In this document: positions 47,350 to 55,499 of the stretch, piece after piece
Position numbering within the stretch: position 1 is the stretch's first letter
Layout of the letters: every line of letters begins with the position of its first letter
Notes under the pieces: generated by a model
Database searches by the model: none
The model's input: only the letters and a program-made list of their open reading frames with translations
What the model was told of the DNA's origin: nothing
DNA from: Bacteroidaceae bacterium
Lineage (GTDB): Bacteria; Bacteroidota; Bacteroidia; Bacteroidales; Bacteroidaceae
Length of the DNA: 64,000 nt
Assembly: GCA_016292545.1 (NCBI GenBank)
Contig: JAEDIG010000001.1
Span: forward strand, 1 to 64,000
Direction of reading: 5' to 3'
Translations under genes and position numbers: made by a program

Positions 47350-49257
47350 ATGACAAAGACCTTCCTCTCGTTTGGAATGGCAGCGCTCCTTGCCTGCCAG
47401 ACACAAGCCCAGAACCCGAACACGGGCTATTACCAAGACCTGATGACCGACACATGGGTGGCAACCGATGCTGTAGGGCGCACCATGCCCTCCGAATCGG
47501 AATGCCCGCTGAAGACAGACAAAGAGCGCACAGTGGGAATCTTCTACATCACCTGGCACACCCCCGGGCTGCACAACGGGCAACCCTATCTGGCCGATGT
47601 GACCAAGGTGCTGACAAAGGACCCCAACGCCAGCCGCTCGGACGAAGGATGGCCCTCGTGCTCCGGCATGGGTTCCTACCACTGGGGAGAGCCCGAGGCC
47701 GGCTATTTCCTGAGTCAGGACGAATGGGTGATAAGGCGCGATATGTCGATGCTCGCGGATGCGGGAGTGGACATGATTATCCTGGATGTCACCAATGCCG
47801 TGCTGTACTGGGACGAGTGGGAGGTGCTCATGCGCACGATGGAAGCCATGAAGAAGGAGGGCAACAAGGTGCCGCAGTTCTGCTTCTGGGCCTTCAACGG
47901 CAATGTCATCACCGTGGTGCAGCAGCTCTATGACAAGTTCTACCGCACCCCTCGCTATCAGGATCTCTGGTTCTACTGGCAGGGCAAGCCCCTGCTGCTC
48001 TACAACGCCACACCCAGTGTGGATGCCAATGTGGGAGGCGGGGAAAAGAACTTTTCCGACTATCCGCAGGAGATAAAGGATTTCTTTACGCTGCGCGGCA
48101 TGTGGTGGGGCTATTATAAATGGGCCGGCCAACGCTATGTGGGCACCGAAGGGAACTGGAGCTTCGGACTGGACCTGGGCGACAAGAATGTGGCAGCCAT
48201 GACCCCCAAGGAACTGGCCTCCAAATGGAAGGGGCGCTGCGAGGAAATGCCCGTGACGCCCGCACAGCACCCCATGTCGAACATCGGCAAGTGCTGGACA
48301 CGGAAAGACAAAGAGCCTGCGCTCGACATGACGGACATGCCCATACGAGCCTATGTGCCTGCGCTGGGAGAGGAAAGGGATAACCCTGTGGAGTATGGCA
48401 TCTATTTCCAGGACAGATGGAACGAAGCCCTGGAGGTGGACCCCGACTTCATATACCTCAACGACTGGAACGAATGGACCGCAGGCAAGTATGTCAGCGG
48501 CAAGGACCCCGGAGGCCATGTGCCGGGCCCAGATGGATTCCTGGACCGCAAGAACCCCTTCTATTTCGTGGACCAGTACAATGCAGAGTTCAACCGCACC
48601 ATTTCCCCGATGAAAGGCGGCTACACCGACAACTACTACATGCAGATGGTGCAGAACATACGCCGCTACAAGGGCGTGCGCCCCATTCCCGTGAACCATG
48701 GCACCGCCAGGATTACGGTGGACGGCAAGATGGAAGATTGGGAACAGGTGGAAGTCACCTATCACGACACACGTGGCGACATTGCCCATCGCGACCACGA
48801 CGGATACGGCAACCTCCACTATGTGAACACCAGCGGGCGCAACGACATCGTGAAAAGCAAGGTGGCCTACGACGGCAAACAATTCTACTTCTATGCCGAA
48901 ACAGCCAACGCGCTCACCCCGGAAACCGACCCTCGGTGGATGATGCTGTTCATCGACTCCGACCGCAACAGCCAGACGGGATGGAACGGATACGACTACA
49001 TGATTGAGAAGCGGATGCTTCGCCGCTACAATGAAGCCTCTCACAGATGGGAGGATGTGTGCCCGGTCGAGATGGCCGTGGCCGACCATGCACTGGAACT
49101 GGCTGTTCCACGCAAGCGCATCCAGGCAAAGGCCAGCGGATTCGACTTCAAATGGGCCGACAATCCTGCCGACACCGACGACATCATGTCGTTCTGCACC
49201 GATGGCGACACCGCCCCCAACAGGCGCTTCAATTACCGCTACCTGTGGAGCGAGTGA
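47350..49257 (+). CDS. Secreted glycoside hydrolase family 71/99-like protein with C-terminal carbohydrate-binding-like domain
   Basis: A 635-residue secreted protein with a signal peptide to about residue 21 (LACQTQAQ). The central part, with VGIFYITWHTPGLHNG, YHWGEPEAGYF, ADAGVDMIILDVTNAVLYW, FCFWAFNG and IYLNDWNEWTAGKY, matches the GH71/GH99-like TIM barrels that act on alpha-linked mannans or glucans. From about 455 a domain with ITVDGKMEDWEQVEVTYHD resembles a DOMON/CBM9-type sugar-binding fold. The substrate is not known. Its 3' end overlaps the convergent gene by 29 bases. Family-level confidence is moderate. Confidence 0.72.
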   Translation: MTKTFLSFGMAALLACQTQAQNPNTGYYQDLMTDTWVATDAVGRTMPSESECPLKTDKERTVGIFYITWHTPGLHNGQPYLADVTKVLTKDPNASRSDEGWPSCSGMGSYHWGEPEAGYFLSQDEWVIRRDMSMLADAGVDMIILDVTNAVLYWDEWEVLMRTMEAMKKEGNKVPQFCFWAFNGNVITVVQQLYDKFYRTPRYQDLWFYWQGKPLLLYNATPSVDANVGGGEKNFSDYPQEIKDFFTLRGMWWGYYKWAGQRYVGTEGNWSFGLDLGDKNVAAMTPKELASKWKGRCEEMPVTPAQHPMSNIGKCWTRKDKEPALDMTDMPIRAYVPALGEERDNPVEYGIYFQDRWNEALEVDPDFIYLNDWNEWTAGKYVSGKDPGGHVPGPDGFLDRKNPFYFVDQYNAEFNRTISPMKGGYTDNYYMQMVQNIRRYKGVRPIPVNHGTARITVDGKMEDWEQVEVTYHDTRGDIAHRDHDGYGNLHYVNTSGRNDIVKSKVAYDGKQFYFYAETANALTPETDPRWMMLFIDSDRNSQTGWNGYDYMIEKRMLRRYNEASHRWEDVCPVEMAVADHALELAVPRKRIQAKASGFDFKWADNPADTDDIMSFCTDGDTAPNRRFNYRYLWSE

Positions 49258-49957
49258 GCATGCCCTTCACCTGATCGTCTGCCCGCATCACGCGCGACAT
49301 CGGGTCGAGCATCATGCTGAAGGCCGAACGTGTGGGCTCGTATATCAGGAAACTTATGTCAAGGTTGCGAAACTGTCTGTGGAAATAGGGATACCATGCC
49401 CTGCTTATGGTGAGTGTGTTCACCTGTCCGCTGGCTGCAATGCGGTGGATGCGGGTGACCACACTGTCCTTCTGCTGCTCCGAAAGGGATGAAGGCCGGG
49501 GAGCCTCCCACGTGTATGCCGTATGCACACCCAGAAGGGTGAGCTTGCGTGTGAGGTCCCACCGGTCGGTTTCCACCACGATGCGGTCGGCCTCCACGCG
49601 ACGGATGAAGGCACTCCCTATCACCCTGCGCAGGAAACTGTCACAGTTTGGCGCATCCAGGCCGTCGGCCACAATCCACACGCCACACCATTTGTGCTTT
49701 TCCATGAAGGAGAAACAGGAATCTATGTCGGCAAATCCGGCCTGCGGATCGCTCACCACCCACAGGCTGTCCCCCTCGGGGCGTACATGCATACGGAAGC
49801 CTCCGAATGCCCCTTTACCGCCCTTCTCCATCTGTATGCCAGCATAACTGTCGCACCAAAGCCACTGGACACTGCGGACCGACAGATGCCACGACCATGC
49901 CACATACGCGCCCCCAAGCAAAACAAGGGCAAAAACGAATCGTTTGAGTATTTCCAT
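49229..49957 (-). CDS. Membrane-anchored protein of unknown function
   Basis: A 242-residue protein from the ATG at 49957 (MEILKRFVFALVLLGGAYVA), giving one N-terminal membrane anchor or signal. The upstream part of the frame lacks features of coding. The rest is soluble-looking, with no motif I recognise. Its 3' end overlaps the end of the glycoside hydrolase gene by 29 bases on the opposite strand. Upstream lies a 29-bp perfect inverted repeat shared with the divergent glycosyltransferase gene. Confidence 0.6.
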   Translation of the reverse strand: MEILKRFVFALVLLGGAYVAWSWHLSVRSVQWLWCDSYAGIQMEKGGKGAFGGFRMHVRPEGDSLWVVSDPQAGFADIDSCFSFMEKHKWCGVWIVADGLDAPNCDSFLRRVIGSAFIRRVEADRIVVETDRWDLTRKLTLLGVHTAYTWEAPRPSSLSEQQKDSVVTRIHRIAASGQVNTLTISRAWYPYFHRQFRNLDISFLIYEPTRSAFSMMLDPMSRVMRADDQVKGMLTRSTGSGN

Positions 49958-50007
49958 ACTGCAAAGAAACACATTTTGACGGACATTCCCAAACCACACT
50001 CCGCATT

Positions 50008-50036
50008 CGTGCATTTTTTGTACAGAAAAATGCACG
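50008..50036. promoter_or_regulatory. 29-bp perfect inverted repeat between divergent genes
   Basis: CGTGCATTTTT (50008-50018) and AAAAATGCACG (50026-50036) are perfect 11-bp arms around TGTACAG, itself palindromic for six bases. It lies between the gene starting at 49957 (minus) and the promoter at 50055 (plus). It overlaps the expected -33 position of the latter, and so fits an operator serving one or both. Confidence 0.6.
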
Positions 50037-50054
50037 TAAATCGAAAGAAATGCC

Positions 50055-50062
50055 TACTTTTG
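50055..50062 (+). promoter_or_regulatory. -7 box of the glycosyltransferase operon promoter
   Basis: TACTTTTG matches TAnnTTTG and stands 21 bases before the ATG at 50084. The -33 position falls within the inverted repeat at 50008-50036. Confidence 0.6.
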
Positions 50063-50083
50063 TACGCGAATTACATCAAAACG

Positions 50084-50800
50084 ATGAAAAAACTGCATAT
50101 AATTACGCCAGTAAAGGACTCTATCCACACCACCCTGGACACCATCAAGGCCGTCATGCTGTCCAAGGTGAACATTCCCTATTTATATACGGTATACAAC
50201 GACAACTCCACGCCCGAGAACACGGCATTGCTGGAAGAAGCCAGAAAGAAATACGGTTTCCGGCTCATCCACCTGAGCGAACTCACCGACCATTCCTCGC
50301 CCAACTATCTGTTCGTGTTGCAGCATGCCCAGAAGGAGGCCATCGACAACCAGGCCGCCCTCTGCATTGTGGAGAGCGACGTGACAGTGATGAACGACAC
50401 CCTGCAGCTGCTCTATGAAGGCGCATGCAGCCATGCAGAATGCGGCATTGCCGCTGCAGTGACCGTAGACGAAAGAGGCATCATCAACTACCCCTACCAG
50501 TATGCCCGGGGATGGGAGGGCCGTGTGGTGGACAATCCCAAGCACCAGAGCTTCTGCTGCTCACTGCTCACCCTGGACCTGCTGCGGAAGTTCGATTTCA
50601 AGCAGCTCAACCCCGAAAAGAACTGGTTCGACGTAACCATCTCTCATCAGTCGCTGGCCCAGGGATTCCACAACTACCTTTTCACCACACTCCCCGTGGT
50701 GCACCGCCCCCACCAAAGTCGTCCGTGGAAGCAGCTCAAATACAAGAATCCCCTGCTCTACTACTGGAAAAAATTCACCAAAGGCCTTGACAAGATATGA
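50084..50800 (+). CDS. Glycosyltransferase family 2 protein
   Basis: A 238-residue protein read from the ATG at 50084, where MKKLHIITPVKDS gives the classic GT-A opening strand. Further landmarks are YNDNSTPENTALLEEA (sugar-nucleotide binding) and CIVESDVTVMNDT, the acidic strand that replaces a DxD motif, near residue 95. It is small for GT2 and has no membrane helix. The 4-base overlap with the kinase-like gene implies joint translation. It is likely involved in building a lipopolysaccharide or surface glycan. Confidence 0.8.
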   Translation: MKKLHIITPVKDSIHTTLDTIKAVMLSKVNIPYLYTVYNDNSTPENTALLEEARKKYGFRLIHLSELTDHSSPNYLFVLQHAQKEAIDNQAALCIVESDVTVMNDTLQLLYEGACSHAECGIAAAVTVDERGIINYPYQYARGWEGRVVDNPKHQSFCCSLLTLDLLRKFDFKQLNPEKNWFDVTISHQSLAQGFHNYLFTTLPVVHRPHQSRPWKQLKYKNPLLYYWKKFTKGLDKI

Positions 50801-51555
50801 AAGAAACCCATTTTTCATTGTGCCATACCTCGGTGATGCAGCTTGCCGAAGGCTGCGACGACCTGCAAGGCTTTGTGGCCTCGCTGCCCGCGCGCTTCGA
50901 GCAGAGCGAGGGAAAACTCATACACGACGGACGCAACAAACTGCGCGAGATTTCATACAAGGCAAACGACTACGTAGTGAAATCCTACAAGAAGCCCAAT
51001 CCCGTGAACCGGCTGGTCTATGGCCTGCTGCGGCCCTCCAAGGCCAAGCGGAGTTTCTGCAACGCACTGCTGCTGAAACAGATTTCCGTGGGCACGCCCG
51101 ACCCTGTGGGCTACCTCAATGTGCGCAACGGCCTGCTCTTCACACAAAGTTTCCTCATCACACGCAAGTCGGTGTGCCGATACCGCTACGACCAGCTCTT
51201 CGACACGCACACAGAGATGCAGGAGGCAGTGACGCGTGAGGTGGGCCGCATCACAGCTGTGCTCCATGAGAACAACCTTTCCCATCTCGACTACGGAAGA
51301 GGCAACATCCTCTTTGATTTCGACAAGCAGGGCAATGTGTTCCTGGAGCTGGTGGACCTCAACCGCATGCGGCATGGCACCGTGGACATCAAGGCGGGCT
51401 GCAAGAACCTGGAGCGGCTGCCTGCCACCGCACAGATGCACCGCTGGCTGGCCCAGGAATACGCATTGGCCAGAGACTTCGACGAGGAGGAATGCTACCG
51501 CCTCATGAGGGCCTATCGGAGCGTGCAGCCCGGCCTCATAGAAGGTGAGTTTTAA
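50797..51555 (+). CDS. Lipopolysaccharide kinase-like protein (InaA/WaaP/Kdo kinase family)
   Basis: A 252-residue protein with a kinase-like core. ANDYVVKSYKKP carries the putative ATP-binding lysine near residue 60. HLDYGRGNILFD at about 165-176 matches the catalytic HxDxxxxN loop, and LVDLNRMRHG provides the metal-binding aspartate. Family members phosphorylate sugars of the LPS inner core, such as Kdo or heptose. The position between two glycosyltransferase genes supports a role in core oligosaccharide or glycan modification. Its overlap with the upstream gene is 4 bases. Confidence 0.82.
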   Translation: MKETHFSLCHTSVMQLAEGCDDLQGFVASLPARFEQSEGKLIHDGRNKLREISYKANDYVVKSYKKPNPVNRLVYGLLRPSKAKRSFCNALLLKQISVGTPDPVGYLNVRNGLLFTQSFLITRKSVCRYRYDQLFDTHTEMQEAVTREVGRITAVLHENNLSHLDYGRGNILFDFDKQGNVFLELVDLNRMRHGTVDIKAGCKNLERLPATAQMHRWLAQEYALARDFDEEECYRLMRAYRSVQPGLIEGEF

Positions 51556-51585
51556 AACCCTATCCATCATCCAAAAGGAAACAAA

Positions 51586-52476
51586 ATGACCGTCATTACA
51601 GTAATTGTAACATACAACCGCCGCCAGCTGCTCATCCAATGTGTGGAGGCCGTGCGCCGCAACCGGCCGGAGAAGATTATCGTGGTGAACAACGGAAGCA
51701 CCGACGGCACACGCGAATGGCTCGACGAGCAAACAGACCTCCACGTAATCCATCAGGAGAACGTGGGCGGATCGGGCGGATTCTGCAGGGGCATGCAGGA
51801 GGCACTCGATATGGGTGGAGACGCCATCTGGTGTATGGACGACGACGTGCGCCCCCACGATGATTGCCTCAGCAACATGAGGCCCTATATGGACAGCTTC
51901 AATGCAGGCATCATTGCCCCCCGGCGGCTGATGGATGGCAAGGTGTTCACCAACGACTTCTGCCGCTATAACCTCTACAATCCCATAGCCTCGCTCTATG
52001 CCGACCGCATCAAGCACAAAAGGGTGGACAATCCCATCGACATTGCCGGCACCGCCTTTGAGGGACTGTTTGTGCGTCGCGACGTGGTGGAACAGATCGG
52101 GCTGCCCAACAAGGACCTTTTCATCTTCTGCGACGACACCGACTTCTGCCTGCGTGCCTATCTCTGCGGTTACCGCATCCTGTATGTGCCCCATGCACTC
52201 ATGGACAAGGCGAACCTTGCGGGCAAGGACACATGGTCGGAAAGACAGCAAAAGAAGAAGTGGAAACGGTTCTACCAGATTCGCAACTCCACCTATCTCA
52301 ACCATCATTACGGACAAAACTGGATGGTGCGCTATCTGCGCGGACTCATGACGCTTTCCGGCTATGTGCTGACGGCCCTGTTCACGGCCCCATTCTGTAG
52401 CGGCTACAGCCTGTGCGACATCCCCCGTTTCTGGAAGGCCTACAAGGATGGAATCAACGAATGGCTGGGCCGATAG
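51586..52476 (+). CDS. Glycosyltransferase family 2 protein (GlfT2-like)
   Basis: A 296-residue GT-A enzyme. It begins MTVITVIVTYNRRQLL, followed by VVNNGSTDGTREWL and NVGGSGGFCRGM. The metal-binding MDDDVRP is near residue 86. FIFCDDTDFCLRAYLCGYRI and a C-terminal YQIRNSTYLNHHYG region follow; this pattern is common in galactofuranosyl- and rhamnosyltransferase-like GT2 proteins. A weak hydrophobic stretch lies near 255-275. It is probably part of surface glycan synthesis with the two preceding genes. Its last 29 bases overlap the next gene. Confidence 0.87.
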   Translation: MTVITVIVTYNRRQLLIQCVEAVRRNRPEKIIVVNNGSTDGTREWLDEQTDLHVIHQENVGGSGGFCRGMQEALDMGGDAIWCMDDDVRPHDDCLSNMRPYMDSFNAGIIAPRRLMDGKVFTNDFCRYNLYNPIASLYADRIKHKRVDNPIDIAGTAFEGLFVRRDVVEQIGLPNKDLFIFCDDTDFCLRAYLCGYRILYVPHALMDKANLAGKDTWSERQQKKKWKRFYQIRNSTYLNHHYGQNWMVRYLRGLMTLSGYVLTALFTAPFCSGYSLCDIPRFWKAYKDGINEWLGR

Positions 52477-54457
52477 TGGCACCAGGCTTCGGTCTGTGGT
52501 TTGTCTCTTCATTCTATGGCTGCTTCTGGCCACACCTGTCCACAGCCAGGATTCCCTGTCGGTCTATACCTGGGAGGACTTCGTGGAAGAATACACCGAC
52601 GACGAGGAACACACCGAGGATGAAGCCTGGGAGGCCAGGCTGGAGGAACTGAGGCAGCTCCACGAGCAACCCCTCAACATCAACACGGCCACAGTGGACG
52701 AACTGCTGCAGCTTCCCTTCCTCACCGAAAGGCAAATCGAACAAATCCATGCCGACATCTATCTGAACGGAGCCATCCGCCACCTGGGGATGCTGCGGTT
52801 GCTGCGGTCGATGGACGATGACACATGGCGCAAGCTCCTGCTCTTCGTATATGCAGGAGAGCCTCAGCCCAGAGAGGAGACACTGAAAGAAAAGCTACTG
52901 CACGGCATCCGCCACACGTTTTCCTCCCGCACCGACATTCCCCTCTATTACCGCAAAGGCTTTGTGGTGCCCGATGGATATGCCGGCGACCCGCTCTACC
53001 ACCGGATGAAATACCAGCTCTCGGGCAGCAGGCATCTGGCAGCCGGATTCCGCATTGAGAAGGATCCGGGCGAACGCTACTACGACACCTATGGGGCCTA
53101 TGTAATGCTCGCCAGTCTGGGCAAGATGGACAAGATGGTGGCAGGCGACTACCGGGCCGGCTTTGGCGAGGGCATCGTGATGGGAGCCAACGGAAACGCC
53201 TGGGGCAGCAAAAGCATGCCGCCCTCCCACCAGCAGACGGGCCTCCGCCCCATGACCTCGATGGACGAGACACGCTTCCTGCGGGGAGCAGCAGCCTCTT
53301 TCCTGCTGGGCAGGCACTGGGACCTCACGCTGATAACCTCCCACAGAAGACTGGATGCCACACTCGATGAAGACGGGCATGTGCGCACACTTCTCCAGAC
53401 AGGGCTCCACCGGACAGCCAGCGAGCGCGAAAGGCAACGCAATGTGTCGGCCTCTCTGGCAGGCGGCCATCTGGGCTGGAAACACGGAGGCTGGAAGGCC
53501 GGATGCACGGGTTACTACCAGCAGTTCTCGCGCCCCCTTTACCCCGGCGACCAGCTCTACAGGCGCATCTATCCGTGTGGCCGTCGCTTTGGTGTGGCAG
53601 GCCTCCACTATGCCTATTCCTCCTACCTTATACAAGCGGCCGGAGAAACAGCCTACAGTACATCCCGCCACGGATGGGCCACCCTCAACCGTGCGGAATG
53701 GCAGTTCCACCGCAAGTGGAACGCCTGCGTATTGCAGCGTTTCTACAGCTACCGCTACCACTCCTTCCATTCGGGAGCCTTTGGCGAAAACAGCCAGAAC
53801 CAGAACGAGTCGGGCCTTCTGCTTCGCCTCAAAGGGCATCCGTGGCCCCGCTGGCAGCTGCTGGCCTACGCGGATTTCTTCTATCATCCATGGCCTCGCT
53901 ACCAGCTGCTGAAGAGCAGCCGTGGGGAAGACCTCTCGGGCCAGCTGCAATGGCAATGCACACCCGCCCATCTGCTGGAAGCCCGCTATCAGTACAAGCG
54001 GAAAATGTATGCCGACGGCTATCTTGCCCACCATCGCACCAAGCTCCGCTGGACAGCCACCCCACATCGTTCATGCATCTGGCAGACCACCCTCCTCTTC
54101 CATCGGGTTGAAGGCCGCAACGGCTGGGGCCTGCAACAGACAGCCCGTGCCGACATCCCGCAATGGCGACTGCGGCTGAACGCCTCTTGTGCCGCCTTCC
54201 TCACCGACGGCTACGACTGCCGACTGGCCTTCTACGACCCTCCGCTCTATGCCTCCATCTGCACAGCCACATATTTTGGCCAGGGCATCGTGCCCTCCTT
54301 CTCCTGCCGCTGGACCTCGGCAGACAGCCATTGGATGGTGGAGGCCAAATACCGCTGTTGCAGATATTTCGACCGCCATGTCCAGAGTTCTGGCCTGCAG
54401 ACCATCATGGGGCCATGGAAGCAGGACACCAGCATAGGGCTGGTGGTCAGATGGTGA
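52448..54457 (+). CDS. Outer-membrane protein with N-terminal helix-hairpin-helix domain
   Basis: This 669-residue protein has a signal peptide with a long polar lead (hydrophobic about 15-30, cleavage near VHSQ). A ComEA-like helix-hairpin-helix segment, LNINTATVDELLQLPFLTER, is at about 76-97. About 500 residues of alternating aromatic and polar segments follow that look like a beta-barrel, ending in the aromatic VVRW. Similar proteins are common in Bacteroidota and lack a proven function. The DNA-binding-type motif in an outer-membrane protein suggests DNA uptake, but this is only inference. The start overlaps the glycosyltransferase gene by 29 bases. Confidence 0.75.
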   Translation: MESTNGWADSGTRLRSVVCLFILWLLLATPVHSQDSLSVYTWEDFVEEYTDDEEHTEDEAWEARLEELRQLHEQPLNINTATVDELLQLPFLTERQIEQIHADIYLNGAIRHLGMLRLLRSMDDDTWRKLLLFVYAGEPQPREETLKEKLLHGIRHTFSSRTDIPLYYRKGFVVPDGYAGDPLYHRMKYQLSGSRHLAAGFRIEKDPGERYYDTYGAYVMLASLGKMDKMVAGDYRAGFGEGIVMGANGNAWGSKSMPPSHQQTGLRPMTSMDETRFLRGAAASFLLGRHWDLTLITSHRRLDATLDEDGHVRTLLQTGLHRTASERERQRNVSASLAGGHLGWKHGGWKAGCTGYYQQFSRPLYPGDQLYRRIYPCGRRFGVAGLHYAYSSYLIQAAGETAYSTSRHGWATLNRAEWQFHRKWNACVLQRFYSYRYHSFHSGAFGENSQNQNESGLLLRLKGHPWPRWQLLAYADFFYHPWPRYQLLKSSRGEDLSGQLQWQCTPAHLLEARYQYKRKMYADGYLAHHRTKLRWTATPHRSCIWQTTLLFHRVEGRNGWGLQQTARADIPQWRLRLNASCAAFLTDGYDCRLAFYDPPLYASICTATYFGQGIVPSFSCRWTSADSHWMVEAKYRCCRYFDRHVQSSGLQTIMGPWKQDTSIGLVVRW

Positions 54458-55469
54458 GCCTGGAGGAGATTGCCGAAGAGATGCGGGTGAGGGGCACAGA
54501 GGCGCACCAGGACAGCAACACCAGCATGGGATAGATAAGGAAAGGATAGCGGAAACTGTAGACAAACGGAGAGAAAAGGTAATAGGCAAAGAAGGTGTGG
54601 CAGAGCCATAGGGACGTGGACTGCCGGCCCATGGCCAAAAGAAAGGCACTGGGGCGGCGCGGTGCGATGACGCACCAGAGCAGCACGAACAGGCAGGCGA
54701 ACACGGGGTTGGGCAGCACCCATCCCATCGACATGCGAAGCACACACAGCAAAAGGAGTGCAAGCCCCGCCAGCCTGCGCGACCGCAGTCCCAGACGGGC
54801 GTGCATGAAAGCCCGGAACCTGGAGGGAATGTGGTGGATGTGGCTCAATGCCCCACATAGGAACACCAGAAGCAGCTGCGCCACCTCATTGGCCAGGCTG
54901 AGCAGGGCACAATGGTCGAACCACGGTGCATAGAGGCGGTAGGATACATCGGAAAGCAGATAAAGCAGCACAGCCATGCCCGATGTGACAGCGCATCCAC
55001 GGCGGGCATAAAGGGCACGGAAAAGCAGCGGAGACACCAGAGACAACACCACATAGGGGCGCAGGAACCACCACTCGTGGTTGTAGGAGCAGCTCCATCC
55101 CACCATGTTCAGGCAGAAATCCCACACACCACCGGGATAAACCTGCGGTTTCAGCAGGCATCCCAGTGCCACAAAAGGCAACAGCACCACCCAATAATGG
55201 ATGTAAAGCGGAACCAGACGGAGAGCGGCACGGGAAAAACCGAATCCCCTCTTTTCTGCACTGGCAGCCAGTCCGTAGCCACTCAGGAAGATGTAGACAT
55301 ACACACACCAGGCAGCCACACGGCTCATGGCATACACCAATGGCAGCCCTCCAGGAAAATGCAGCAACGTGATGCACGAGGCCACGCGCTCCGGTGTGTT
55401 GAAGAGGTGAAGGAACAGCATCATCAGAATGGCTATTCCCTTGAGCTGGAGGCTGTCGGTCCGTGTCAT
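54447..55469 (-). CDS. Acyltransferase family 3 membrane protein (OafA-like)
   Basis: A 340-residue integral membrane protein with about ten helices. It starts MTRTDSLQLKGIAILMMLFL followed by HLF, where the early histidine is the family's likely catalytic residue. HNHEWWFLRPYVVL-type features (here YNHEWWFLRPY) are also present. Members transfer acetyl or other acyl groups to surface polysaccharides or lipids. The gene is convergent with the preceding one and overlaps its end by 11 bases. The beta-helix gene lies 30 bases upstream on the same strand and may share its transcript. Confidence 0.82.
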   Translation of the reverse strand: MTRTDSLQLKGIAILMMLFLHLFNTPERVASCITLLHFPGGLPLVYAMSRVAAWCVYVYIFLSGYGLAASAEKRGFGFSRAALRLVPLYIHYWVVLLPFVALGCLLKPQVYPGGVWDFCLNMVGWSCSYNHEWWFLRPYVVLSLVSPLLFRALYARRGCAVTSGMAVLLYLLSDVSYRLYAPWFDHCALLSLANEVAQLLLVFLCGALSHIHHIPSRFRAFMHARLGLRSRRLAGLALLLLCVLRMSMGWVLPNPVFACLFVLLWCVIAPRRPSAFLLAMGRQSTSLWLCHTFFAYYLFSPFVYSFRYPFLIYPMLVLLSWCASVPLTRISSAISSRLTI

Positions 55470-55499
55470 GATCCTCTATCCCTTGCAGACGACGGTGCG

